Of a stretch of 64,000 bases of DNA, positions 1 to 9,220 are shown piece after piece (within the stretch, counting starts at the first letter, position 1; each line of letters opens with the position of its first letter). Source of the DNA: Bythopirellula polymerisocia. Its GTDB lineage: Bacteria > Planctomycetota > Planctomycetia > Pirellulales > Lacipirellulaceae. The DNA is taken from NCBI RefSeq assembly GCF_007860015.1, contig NZ_SJPS01000004.1, positions 627,567 to 691,566 on the forward strand, in the 5' to 3' direction. A model generated the notes under the pieces. The model was not told the origin of the DNA. It made no database searches and saw only the letters and a list, made by a program, of their open reading frames with translations. The position numbers were made by a program, and so were the translations under genes.

Positions 1-1
1 T

Positions 2-388
2 CGCCCAGAAGACTACGACGTGATCGCCACTCTCAATCTCAACGGAGATTATATCAGCGATGCGCTCGCCGCCTGCGTCGGTGGCATAGGCATCGCACCG
101 GGGGGAAATGTTAACTACCAAACGGGACACGCCATTTTCGAGGCAACTCACGGCACAGCCCCCAAATACGCCGGACAAGATAAGGTGAACCCTGGCTCGG
201 TGATCCTCTCCGGAGAGATGATGTTCCGCTATCTCGGCTGGACCGAAGCGGCAGACCTCATCATCCGTGGCCTCAACGGAGCGATCAGCGCCAAAACAGT
301 CACCTACGATTTCGAGAGACTAATGGACGGGGCCACACTCCTGAAGTGCAGTGAGTTTGGCGATGCGGTAGTAAAGCACATGGCCTAG
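2..388 (+). CDS. icd: isocitrate dehydrogenase (NADP), C-terminal part
   Basis: This is the 3' end of a gene that begins before the window; the frame is open from base 2. It encodes the last 128 residues of an isocitrate/isopropylmalate-dehydrogenase-fold enzyme, which oxidatively decarboxylates isocitrate to 2-oxoglutarate in the TCA cycle (cytosol). The visible motifs are the Mg/substrate-binding stretch NLNGDYISD near the start, then [10 protein letters not shown] and [19 protein letters not shown]. The last is the NADP-binding loop typical of bacterial Icd (HGTAPKYAG followed by NP). The protein ends normally with a TAG stop. The sister enzyme 3-isopropylmalate dehydrogenase has a different loop, so Icd is the better call. 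Confidence 0.93.
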   Translation, partial: RPEDYDVIATLNLNGDYISDALAACVGGIGIAPGGNVNYQTGHAIFEATHGTAPKYAGQDKVNPGSVILSGEMMFRYLGWTEAADLIIRGLNGAISAKTVTYDFERLMDGATLLKCSEFGDAVVKHMA

Positions 389-540
389 CCTCTCCGAACC
401 ACGCGAACTGAATGTTAATAGTAAATGAAGTCATTCCTTGACAACCCCCCACCAGCGATTTCTACTACTTAATCACACTACAGCGACCTATTTGTTACCC
501 AAGAGATTCTTGCCACCCCCGATTAAGAGGTTTGCATCCC

Positions 541-954
541 ATGCACTATCGCCTTGTTTTGAGTATGTTGGCCCTTTTGTTTACAGCCAGTGTTGTGCAG
601 CCCGCCCAGGCTGTTCTGCAATTTCAAAAAGAATTTGTCAATCTTTACGTCGGTGATGACAAGGAGAGCGATTGGGCTCTCGAGGTAAAAGCAGCCAAGT
701 GTTGGGTCTGTCATCAAGGTAAACTTCGTAAGCATCACAATCCTTATGGCCAGCTCTTGGTGCCTTTGCTCGATAAGAAGAAAGATGCCAAGAATCCAGA
801 GAAGATTGTCGAGGCTCTCAAGAAAGTGGCCGACATGCACTCCGTCGAAGGAGATGACAAGAGCCCAACTTTTGGCGAGTTAATAAAGTCAGGCAAGCTA
901 CCGGGCGGTTCTCTCGATGATTGCAAGAAGGAACCCGAAACAACCGAGGAATAA
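541..954 (+). CDS. small secreted CxxCH (cytochrome c-like) protein
   Basis: The product is about 137 residues. It has an N-terminal signal peptide (roughly residues 1-24, ending near QPAQA) and one heme-attachment-like motif CWVCH around residue 57. The second half is Lys/Glu/Asp-rich with no further domain that I recognise. I prefer the ATG at 541 over the in-frame TTG at 532: an AAGAGG Shine-Dalgarno sequence at about 525-530 is well spaced from 541 and too close to 532. It stands alone between icd and a convergent membrane-protein gene, and a strong hairpin lies 55 bases past its stop. A single CxxCH after a signal peptide suggests a periplasmic mono-heme protein. No distal Met ligand is obvious, so electron transfer is inference. 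Confidence 0.72.
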   Translation: MHYRLVLSMLALLFTASVVQPAQAVLQFQKEFVNLYVGDDKESDWALEVKAAKCWVCHQGKLRKHHNPYGQLLVPLLDKKKDAKNPEKIVEALKKVADMHSVEGDDKSPTFGELIKSGKLPGGSLDDCKKEPETTEE

Positions 955-971
955 TCCTACACCGTCTTCGC

Positions 972-1955
972 CTAGCACTCGGCTTCAAACGAGCCAAACA
1001 CAGACAATCGATCAGCCCCGTGGATATTCACGGGGCTGATCGTGTTTAGAGCTTTCGGGACTGCAGGCCGTGACCAGCGAAGTGCGCAAGTCATCAACAA
1101 GATGACTACCAGCACAAGCCAACCCGCTCCGCGAAGAGTTTTTCGTTCGTAATCTCCCAGCACAATACTGACCAGCCTTTGAAGAAGAAGCAGAGTTCCA
1201 GAAAGTGCAGCCACAAAAACTAGCGTAGCCGCTAGGCTATCACCCATCAATGCGCCGCGAGTCGCAACTGAAGTGCTAGCCAAAAGCCAGATCCCAACCG
1301 GGATCTGCAGCAGAGTTGAGAGCAATGCTACAAGCCCCGCCTTACGAATTGTTTTGCTCTGCTGAGGCGATAAATCTGCAGTCTCCGCGGTGATCATGGA
1401 CAGTGTAGCAATCGCTGCCACAGCCAAGGAAGATAGACCAAAGTGAAACGACAATGCCAACACATGTCCCTGCGTCATCAAACTGAGAAGGGTTGGACGA
1501 TCAAGGACAGCCTCTGCTGTCCATTGAGGGTTTGCTGCAAGTTGCCCAATGATTGCCATCAATGGGGGGAAATGGTACAGCAAGTTGGTCGCCGACAAGA
1601 GGGCCAGCAATTTCCCCAACCATGATCTGTGCCGAAGAAAATTCCAATCCAGCGCCAGCGGCAGCAGGCAAACCAGCGAGAACACCAACTCAGCAGCAGC
1701 AAAGCAGTACGCCCGCACCGGAAACCTGGCCAGAGCCTGAGACAAACCCTCACCGGGAATGATCATCCAGAGCAAAACTCCAGTTACCATCCCCAGCAGC
1801 AAAGCCACCACTGACCACCGCATCATCCGCAGTCGCGATATGGTTTCCGACTCTCCACCACCTTTGAGCCACAGATAGCAGAGCGGCCCAGCACTAGCCA
1901 GATTCATGGATAACAGATGAATCGCCAGAATCAACGCTGCAATGAGTTCGATCAC
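972..1955 (-). CDS. polytopic membrane protein with intramembrane histidines
   Basis: About 327 residues if translation begins at the GTG at 1955, which has an AAGAGAAG ribosome binding site 7 bases upstream. The frame stays open to 2021, where an ATG would add 22 unconvincing residues. I count about eight hydrophobic segments. Histidines fall inside or at the edge of three of them: LAIHLLSMN in segment 1, LLYHFPP in segment 4, and GHVLALSFHFG in segment 5. Such histidines often ligate heme or a metal, as in cytochrome b-type proteins, but no family was recognised and the heme idea is inference. The gene converges on the small CxxCH gene, and its last codons overlap a strong inverted repeat at 1009-1042. 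Confidence 0.68.
   Translation of the reverse strand: MIELIAALILAIHLLSMNLASAGPLCYLWLKGGGESETISRLRMMRWSVVALLLGMVTGVLLWMIIPGEGLSQALARFPVRAYCFAAAELVFSLVCLLPLALDWNFLRHRSWLGKLLALLSATNLLYHFPPLMAIIGQLAANPQWTAEAVLDRPTLLSLMTQGHVLALSFHFGLSSLAVAAIATLSMITAETADLSPQQSKTIRKAGLVALLSTLLQIPVGIWLLASTSVATRGALMGDSLAATLVFVAALSGTLLLLQRLVSIVLGDYERKTLRGAGWLVLVVILLMTCALRWSRPAVPKALNTISPVNIHGADRLSVFGSFEAEC
1009..1042. terminator. strong hairpin between convergent genes, probable terminator
   Basis: A perfect 14-base-pair stem (arms 1009-1022 and 1029-1042) has a 6-base loop GATATT. On the plus strand it is followed by TGTTT, and it lies 55 bases after the stop of the CxxCH gene. It probably ends plus-strand transcription. 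It also lies inside the last codons of the convergent membrane-protein gene. The T-tract is short, so factor-independent termination is likely but not certain. Confidence 0.55.
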
Positions 1956-2047
1956 TAATTCACTTCTCTTCTGCCAGCCAATCACAGGCCCTAGACAACC
2001 CCCCACCGCAAAAGATACCATCGATGGGTTGCCAAATGATAGGTCAA

Positions 2048-2665
<618 letters not shown>

Positions 2666-2862
2666 AACTGGACTCCTCGAAGAACCGCTTGAGCTTCTCT
2701 CTTGATATATTTTCCGAATAATGAGCACTACCAGGCTCCCCTCCATAGGACCTGCCGAATGCTCTTCAGACTCTTCCAGTTAGCGACAGAACGGGACCAT
2801 AGTTCAACCTTTTTGAGAAAAAGAGTCCGCTAAACTTGAGCACAATAATCTGTTGAAATGCA

Positions 2863-2891
2863 TTGATTTTGCCAATTCGACACACAATACT
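2863..2891 (+). promoter_or_regulatory. possible sigma70-type promoter for the MoxR operon
   Basis: TTGATT (2863-2868) and AATACT (2886-2891) are separated by 17 bases and lie about 60 bases before the MoxR start codon. Each hexamer matches the consensus at four of six positions. The rest of 2666-2949 shows no gene. A purine-rich GAGGAG ribosome binding site precedes the ATG at 2950. Confidence 0.3.
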
Positions 2892-2949
2892 TAACTTGCC
2901 CCGGCGAATACCCTGTGGCTAGCTCATCGCGGAAACAGAGGAGATTAAT

Positions 2950-3972
2950 ATGTCGCAAGCGGAGATTTTACAGACTGGCGAGACTCTGGAGGATCGTGAT
3001 GTTCAAGCAATTGATCAATTGCGGGAGCTTTACTCTCGGTTGAGGAAAGAGTTGGGCCGAGTGATCGTCGGCCAGCATGGCGTGATCGAACAGATGGCAA
3101 TCTGCCTCTTTGCCCGAGGACATGCACTCTTGATGGGAGTGCCGGGACTGGCCAAGACGCTGCTGGTGAGCAAGCTGGCCGAAACGATGTCCTTGGATTT
3201 TAGCCGCATTCAATTTACACCTGACTTGATGCCAATGGACATCACTGGCACGGACATCCTCCAAGATCAACAGGGCGGCCGCCGCGAATTCGAGTTTGTG
3301 CATGGACCCATCTTTGCCAATATTGTCTTAGCGGATGAAATTAATCGCGCCCCGCCAAAGACGCAGGCCGCACTCCTGGAGGCGATGCAAGAGCGGCGGG
3401 TAACAGTCATCGGGAAGCAATTCATTTTGCCCCCGCCATTTCTAGTTTTGGCGACGCAGAATCCTGTCGAACAAGAAGGAACATATCCATTGCCGGAAGC
3501 GCAGTTGGACCGATTCATGTTCCTGATCGAATTGGACTACCCCTCAGAGTCTGAAGAAATTGAAATCGCACGTACGACCACAGGCGAGGAGCTTCCTGAG
3601 TTGAATCATCTACTGCACGCTGAAGAGGTAATCGCTCATCAGCAACTTGTTCGTCGGATTCCTGCGCCTGATCACATTTACTCTTATGCAGCCCAGTTAG
3701 TTCGCAAGACGCGCCCATCGGATCCCTCTGCTCCCGAATGGCTCAAGCCGCTAGTAGCATGGGGTGCCGGTCCACGTGCTGTGCAGAACCTAATCCTAGC
3801 TGGGCGCGCTCGCGCAGCGCTGCTTGGCAGTTATATGGTAAGGCTGGAAGATGTACAGGAAGTTGCACTTCCGGTTCTTACACATCGATTGATCACGACC
3901 TTTGCTGCACAAGCCGAGGGGGTTGGGCCTAAAGACATCATCGCTAGGTTGCTTTCCGAGTCTGTTGAGTAG
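2950..3972 (+). CDS. MoxR-family AAA+ ATPase
   Basis: A complete 340-residue MoxR ATPase. These proteins act as chaperones that mature or insert metal into partner proteins, usually vWA-domain proteins encoded next door. Walker A is GVPGLAKT (63-70). Walker B is IVLADEINR (125-133), followed by the family signature APPKTQAALLEAMQE. Sensor 1 is LATQNP (167-172), and the arginine-finger region EAQLDRF follows at 183-189. The C-terminal part is the MoxR lid domain. The start has a clear GAGGAG ribosome binding site. It is the first gene of a long operon, 59 bases before the DUF58 gene. That MoxR, DUF58 and BatA order is widespread and supports the call. It acts in the cytosol. Confidence 0.96.
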   Translation: MSQAEILQTGETLEDRDVQAIDQLRELYSRLRKELGRVIVGQHGVIEQMAICLFARGHALLMGVPGLAKTLLVSKLAETMSLDFSRIQFTPDLMPMDITGTDILQDQQGGRREFEFVHGPIFANIVLADEINRAPPKTQAALLEAMQERRVTVIGKQFILPPPFLVLATQNPVEQEGTYPLPEAQLDRFMFLIELDYPSESEEIEIARTTTGEELPELNHLLHAEEVIAHQQLVRRIPAPDHIYSYAAQLVRKTRPSDPSAPEWLKPLVAWGAGPRAVQNLILAGRARAALLGSYMVRLEDVQEVALPVLTHRLITTFAAQAEGVGPKDIIARLLSESVE

Positions 3973-4031
3973 AGTCGGATGTCGACTGTCACCTCGAGGG
4001 CAGTTTTTGATGATTTGGCCCTGGAATTTAT

Positions 4032-4943
4032 ATGAGTTCCGAACACAAAATCCGCAGCTTTTTGGAACCCGCCGTGTTGTCTCGACTGGGGAGTGTTCCC
4101 TTCCTGGCTAGGCGGCCCATGTTAGGGAAAGTGTCAGGACGCCACGCAAGCCCTCACCGAGGCGCGAGTGTCGAGTTTGCTGAGTATCGCAAATATGTCC
4201 CAGGAGACGATCTACGGCGTCTCGACTGGCGAGCCTATGGTCGCAGTGACCGGCACTATGTGAAAGAGTTCGAAGCTGACACCAATCTGCGGTGTTGCTT
4301 GGTGGTCGACACAAGCGGCTCGATGGGATTCGGCTCGACTGGTGTCAGTAAACTGGCCTATGCCAAGAAATTAGCTGGAGCGCTGGCATATCTGGCAGTC
4401 CAGCAAGGAGACGCTGCAGGTTTGGCTTGTGTGGCAAAAGGCGTGGTGAGATCATTGCCACCTCGCCGCAATCCGGCCCACTTGGCAGAGCTATTTGACC
4501 AAATTGAGCAAGTCGAATCAGCGGGGCCCACGCAGTTGGTCGGCACGCTTCACGAACTGGCCGAGACGACCGCTCAAAGAGCCCTTTTCATCGTAATCTC
4601 CGACCTGTTCGTCGATCCGAAAGAATTGAAGGAGTGCTTTGAACACTTTCGTTTTCGCAAACACGATCTGACCTTGTTTCATTTGCTCGACCCCCAAGAA
4701 CTTCAGTTTTCCTTCCAACGGCCGATGCGATTTCTCGATATGGAGGGAGGCACCGCTGTCTTTGCAGAGCCCAATGAGATTGCCGACCGCTACCATACTG
4801 CCTTGGGCCGTTACTTGGAACTGGTAAAGCAAGTCTCCATCGAAACGGCGGTTGACTATCACCGAGTAAGTATGGCAGATGACTACGAGCGAACCCTGAC
4901 GCATTTTCTGGTTGGTCGCACTCGCAGTGGAGGAGTGCGATGA
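4032..4943 (+). CDS. DUF58 domain protein (vWA-like MoxR partner)
   Basis: A 303-residue soluble protein with the DUF58 signature YRKYVPGDDLRRLDWRAYGR (residues 52-71), followed by a vWA-type metal site DTSGS (93-97). DUF58 proteins are the usual first partner of MoxR ATPases, and the vWA fold with its MIDAS motif probably binds the ATPase or a target. No signal peptide or membrane segment is seen. It lies 59 bases after moxR, and its stop overlaps the start of the next gene (ATGA at 4940-4943), so the two are probably translationally coupled. Confidence 0.94.
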   Translation: MSSEHKIRSFLEPAVLSRLGSVPFLARRPMLGKVSGRHASPHRGASVEFAEYRKYVPGDDLRRLDWRAYGRSDRHYVKEFEADTNLRCCLVVDTSGSMGFGSTGVSKLAYAKKLAGALAYLAVQQGDAAGLACVAKGVVRSLPPRRNPAHLAELFDQIEQVESAGPTQLVGTLHELAETTAQRALFIVISDLFVDPKELKECFEHFRFRKHDLTLFHLLDPQELQFSFQRPMRFLDMEGGTAVFAEPNEIADRYHTALGRYLELVKQVSIETAVDYHRVSMADDYERTLTHFLVGRTRSGGVR

Positions 4944-6949
4944 GCTTTCTCGAACCGTGGATGCTGGCCGCGCTCCCCTTGGCGGCCTTGCCGATCCTGA
5001 TTCACTTGATCAACCAGCGCCGTTTCCAAACGCTTGACTGGGGAGCGATGCGGTTCCTGCTCGAAGCCAATCGCATGTCCCGCGGTTACGCTCGCATTCG
5101 TCAATGGCTGATTCTGGCCCTACGAACTCTGGCAATCGTGGGGTTGGTGCTGGCGGTAAGTCGTCCGCTGGCGAGTGGTCGGTTGGGTCTGGCTGCCGGA
5201 GGTCGAGCCGACACCACGATTATTCTCGTGGATCGATCTCCCAGCATGCAACAGCGCGGTAAGCAGGTCGCCAGTTCAAAGCTCCAGCGCGGAGTGGATC
5301 AAATTGCAAGTGCCTTGGAATCGGTCGGCTCTTCGCGTTGGGTACTGATCGATAGCGTGAGCCTCACTCCTCAGGAATTGGAAGCCCCCAAACGTTTACG
5401 AACAGCCCCACAAACAGGCTCGGCGAGCGCCGCCGCAGATTTGCCAGCACTATTGCGCGCCGCCCATGACTACATGCAAGCAAACCATGCTGGCCAGACC
5501 GAGATTTGGATCTGCTCAGATCTCCGCGCAAACGATTGGGACGCCGAAGGGGGCGAGTGGAGCATCCTGCGTGACAGTTTTCAGGAATTCCCCCAAGGAG
5601 TGCGGTTCCATCTGCTAGCCTACCCTGAGGCCGCCCCCGCAAATTTGGCTCTACGAGTGACCAAAGTCGAGCGACAAAAGACCCGTCAGGGAAGCGAGGT
5701 GCTCCTTTCGCTGACCATCACACGTAGCGGGGATGACAACACGATTCGTGTGCCCGTCCAGTTTGAAATCGACGGTGCTCGGAGCGAGCTGAGCGTCGAA
5801 CTATCCGGATTGGAGAGCACGGTTGAAAACCACCCCTTGCCGCTCACTTCCGAGAGAGTCCAAGGTTGGGGCATTGTCTCACTTCCCGCCGATGCCAACC
5901 CGGCAGATAACCAGTTTTACTTTGTATACTCCGATCCCCCCATCCGACGCACAGCAATCGTTGCTGAAAATCCGGCGCTTGTTCGCCCTTTGCAATTGGC
6001 AGCTTCCATCGCGGCAGCGCCGGGGGTCGAGAGCGAAGCAGTCGTGCTGGGACCCGACCAAATAGCCACTTTGCCTTGGGAAGAAAATTCCCTGGTGCTG
6101 TGGCAAGCCCCTCTCCCTTCCGGCAGGATCGCGGCTGCTTTGCAATCATTCGTTGAACATGGTGGATCAGTGGTTTTCTTCCCGCCTGCCAATCCAACCG
6201 ATGCGAATTTGTTTGACGTCGAATGGCAGGCATGGACAGAACCAGCCGAACCGTTAGCGGTCGCCAATTGGCGAGGTGATCAGGACTTGCTCTCCCGCAC
6301 ACTCGACGGGGCGGCACTTCCCGTTGGCGAATTGGCAATTTACCGCTATTGCACACCGAAAGGTGAAACAACACCGCTGGCCACGTTTCCCGATGGCGCT
6401 CCCTTGTGGGCACGCCGCGATATTGGCAGCGGAGCCGCCTACTTTTGTGCTACCACCGTCTTGCCTGGAGACTCGACCTTAGCATCGGACGGCATAGTGC
6501 TATATGCCGCCGTCCAAAGAGCGATCGCAGGAGGTGCTGAGCGACTCGTCGCTACGCAGCAGCGCGTGGCTGGTGTTGGCTCAATGGATACGAGCAAGTG
6601 GCAGAAACTAGCTGGTGATTCCGAAGCCCTCTCCACCGAAGCCGCGTTCCAGGCGGGGGTCTATTCATTGGACGAACGCTTGGTCGCCGTCAATCGCAGT
6701 ACATCTGAAGATGCCGCGGCAGTGCTCGCCGACGAACGAGTGGATGGCCTGTTCGAGGGGCTTGAGTACGACCGCGTCGCCGACCGTGTCGATTCCTTGG
6801 CAGGATTAACTCGTGAAATCTGGCGGCTGTTTCTCATCGGGATGATCGTAGCTCTGGTCGGGGAAGCCGCGCTCTGTCTCCCCAAGCGACGACCGGCAAC
6901 AGCGAATTTAGCCTCGAGTGATCTGGCAAAGGGGCGGGCAGTGGCATGA
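4940..6949 (+). CDS. BatA-like membrane protein with vWA domain
   Basis: A 669-residue protein. The N-terminus is the BatA/aerotolerance-regulator type: a first membrane segment (about 7-24) followed by LINQRRFQTLDWGAMRFL. A second segment at about 56-73 comes next, then a vWA domain with an intact DxSxS metal site, DRSPS (98-102). A long extracytoplasmic region follows, and a last membrane segment (about 632-650) ends in a basic tail. Proteins of this type sit in the membrane next to MoxR/DUF58; the name comes from the Bacteroides aerotolerance operon, and the biochemical role is not settled. The start overlaps the DUF58 stop, and the stop overlaps the next start (ATGA at 6946-6949). Confidence 0.9.
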   Translation: MSFLEPWMLAALPLAALPILIHLINQRRFQTLDWGAMRFLLEANRMSRGYARIRQWLILALRTLAIVGLVLAVSRPLASGRLGLAAGGRADTTIILVDRSPSMQQRGKQVASSKLQRGVDQIASALESVGSSRWVLIDSVSLTPQELEAPKRLRTAPQTGSASAAADLPALLRAAHDYMQANHAGQTEIWICSDLRANDWDAEGGEWSILRDSFQEFPQGVRFHLLAYPEAAPANLALRVTKVERQKTRQGSEVLLSLTITRSGDDNTIRVPVQFEIDGARSELSVELSGLESTVENHPLPLTSERVQGWGIVSLPADANPADNQFYFVYSDPPIRRTAIVAENPALVRPLQLAASIAAAPGVESEAVVLGPDQIATLPWEENSLVLWQAPLPSGRIAAALQSFVEHGGSVVFFPPANPTDANLFDVEWQAWTEPAEPLAVANWRGDQDLLSRTLDGAALPVGELAIYRYCTPKGETTPLATFPDGAPLWARRDIGSGAAYFCATTVLPGDSTLASDGIVLYAAVQRAIAGGAERLVATQQRVAGVGSMDTSKWQKLAGDSEALSTEAAFQAGVYSLDERLVAVNRSTSEDAAAVLADERVDGLFEGLEYDRVADRVDSLAGLTREIWRLFLIGMIVALVGEAALCLPKRRPATANLASSDLAKGRAVA

Positions 6950-9141
6950 ACAGCACCGGCCATTTCACCCTAATGTGGACTCCTTGGAGTATCGCCTTCA
7001 CGCTCTTGGCTTTCATGGCGACTGCCGTGATCGGTGTCATCTCCTGGCGCAGAAGTGGCATGAGACCTTCTATCGCAACCTTGGAATTCTTGCGACTGGC
7101 AATCGTGCTTTTCGCCGGACTTCTCTTGAATCAACCCGAATGGATCGAGGAGTTTGTGCCCACAGACAAACCAGCGATTGTGGTCTTGTGGGACGACTCG
7201 GCTAGTATGGAGACTCGCGACGTACTTGACGAGCAAGATAACGGCACGCCCATTACACGCCGTACTGCAGTTGCCCCGCTCGTGAGCCAGTCGGCCTGGT
7301 CGCAGCTCAGCGAGCGGTATGAGGTGGTGATTCTCCCTTTTGCGTCCCCGAAGTCGGGTCTTGGCACAAATTTGTATCAACCCATTGTCGATGCGATCGA
7401 CCAGTCCGCGCGACTTGCGGGGGTAGTGCTCGCTTCCGACGGAGATTGGAACGAGGGTCCACCCCCGGTGGACGCGGCCACTCGTATGCGAATGAAAGAG
7501 ATTCCCCTGATGACCCTCACGGTGGGTTCGCGGGAGCGGCTTCCTGATGTGGAACTGGTGAGTCTCGATGCACCTACGTTTGGCGTAGCTGGTAAGAGCG
7601 TGCGTATTCCATTCACCATTGACAGTTCGCTCCCCCGTGAGCAACTTGCCACGGTGATACTCAAAACTGGCGATGGGGACGAAATCACCAAAGAAGTTCG
7701 CATCGCTGCCAATGGTCGCACCACAGATGCGGTGATCTGGAAGCCAAATGAAATTGGCGACACAACGGTGTCTCTCGAGATTCCTCGCCAGCCGAACGAA
7801 GTACTCCCGGACAACAATCAACTCACGGCACCGATCTCGATTCGTGAGGAAAAGCTCCGGGTCTTGATCATCGAGTCGTATCCTCGATGGGAATATCGCT
7901 ACCTGCGAAACGCCCTTTCGCGCGATTCGGGTGTCGATGTTTCGTGCCTGCTGTTCCATCCGGGGCTGAGCAAACCCGGCGGTGGAAACAAAGACTACAT
8001 CAAGGAATTCCCCACCGGACTCGACGAACTGGCAAAGTACGATGTGGTCTTCTTGGGGGACGTCGGCTGCGAAGAGGGACAGCTTACTGATGAGCAGTGC
8101 CGACTGCTGCGTGGACTGGTCGAGCAACAGGCGAGCGGGTTAGTGTTTATGCCGGGTTGGCAAGGACGGCAGTTTACATTGCTGGATACTCGACTCAAGG
8201 ACCTCTACCCTGTCGTCTTGGATGATTCGCAGCCCGGCGGTTGGGGATCGCGACTTCCCAATCAGTTTGAACTCACCGAATCAGGACGCCGCAGTTTGTT
8301 GACACGATTAGCCGACGTGCAACAGGATAACGCAGAAGTGTGGGACGCGCTGCCGGGGTTTCAGTGGTATGCCCCAGTACTACGGGCCAAGGCGGGGAGC
8401 GAGGTGCTCTGTGTCCATCGGGATGCCTCGAACCAATACGGAAGACTCCCTCTGCTAGTGACTCAAACTTTCGGCACGGGCAAAGTCCTCTTCATGGGGA
8501 CCGATGGTGCCTGGCGTTGGCGTAAGGGAGTGGAAGACAAGTACCACTACCGCTTCTGGGGTCAGGTGGTGCGCTGGATGGCCTATCAGCGCAACATGGC
8601 CGAAGGGGAAACAATGCGGCTCTATTATTCCCCGGACCAGCCGCCTCTCCGGCATACGATTACCTTCAACGCCAACGTAATGGACACGTCCGGTGAACCG
8701 CTCTCACAGGGAACCGTGTCAGCCCGCATTTCTGCCCCCTCGGGAAAATCGCATACGGTGCGATTCACTTCCCGTAGTGACGAGTGGGGAGCCTTCACGG
8801 CTCAATTTACCACCGCAGAGCCGGGAACACACCGTCTCGTGCTCTCCTGCCAGGAAACTGGTGCGGTCTTTGAAACCACGTTTTTTGTCCAAGGAGCCGC
8901 CATCGAGCCTGTAGGCCGACCGGCATTGCCAGAGGTAATGGCCGAGCTTGCCCGTGTCACTGGAGGCCAGTCACTCACGAAGGTCGATCCGAGTGAAATC
9001 ATCGAGTATTTTGCCACTTTGCCGGAACCCCCGCCCGCCGTTCGTCGCCTACAAATCTGGCGACATCCGTTGACTCTGGGGACGATGGTTTGCCTGCTGG
9101 GGGCATTTTGGATAGCTCGCAAAGCCGTGGGGCTGGTATAA
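6946..9141 (+). CDS. large membrane protein with vWA and amidotransferase-like domains
   Basis: 731 residues. Two N-terminal membrane segments (about 13-33 and 45-62) are followed by a vWA-like region whose metal site reads DDSAS. A beta-rich segment leads to a Rossmann-like region beginning RVLIIESYPRWEYRYLRNAL, with YDVVFLGDVG further on. This part resembles the class I glutamine-amidotransferase-like fold seen in BatA-linked planctomycete and Bacteroidota proteins, but no catalytic Cys-His-Glu triad is visible. One membrane segment lies close to the C-terminus. It follows the BatA-like gene with a 4-base overlap and is probably part of the same membrane complex. I am confident of the architecture, less of any enzyme activity. 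Confidence 0.85.
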   Translation: MNSTGHFTLMWTPWSIAFTLLAFMATAVIGVISWRRSGMRPSIATLEFLRLAIVLFAGLLLNQPEWIEEFVPTDKPAIVVLWDDSASMETRDVLDEQDNGTPITRRTAVAPLVSQSAWSQLSERYEVVILPFASPKSGLGTNLYQPIVDAIDQSARLAGVVLASDGDWNEGPPPVDAATRMRMKEIPLMTLTVGSRERLPDVELVSLDAPTFGVAGKSVRIPFTIDSSLPREQLATVILKTGDGDEITKEVRIAANGRTTDAVIWKPNEIGDTTVSLEIPRQPNEVLPDNNQLTAPISIREEKLRVLIIESYPRWEYRYLRNALSRDSGVDVSCLLFHPGLSKPGGGNKDYIKEFPTGLDELAKYDVVFLGDVGCEEGQLTDEQCRLLRGLVEQQASGLVFMPGWQGRQFTLLDTRLKDLYPVVLDDSQPGGWGSRLPNQFELTESGRRSLLTRLADVQQDNAEVWDALPGFQWYAPVLRAKAGSEVLCVHRDASNQYGRLPLLVTQTFGTGKVLFMGTDGAWRWRKGVEDKYHYRFWGQVVRWMAYQRNMAEGETMRLYYSPDQPPLRHTITFNANVMDTSGEPLSQGTVSARISAPSGKSHTVRFTSRSDEWGAFTAQFTTAEPGTHRLVLSCQETGAVFETTFFVQGAAIEPVGRPALPEVMAELARVTGGQSLTKVDPSEIIEYFATLPEPPPAVRRLQIWRHPLTLGTMVCLLGAFWIARKAVGLV

Positions 9142-9220
9142 CTATAAGGGCGCTAACGTTCTGATCGGACCACACTTTACAAACAGGGTTCTTTTTAGGA
9201 TTCACATTTGGGGGACGAAC

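Noticed and set aside
5844..6413. 189-codon frame on the minus strand
   Set aside because: Antisense shadow of the BatA-like gene, no recognisable domain.
6970..8127. 385-codon open frame on the minus strand
   Set aside because: It lies wholly inside the vWA/amidotransferase-like gene on the plus strand; no domain, no ribosome binding site, composition of an antisense shadow.
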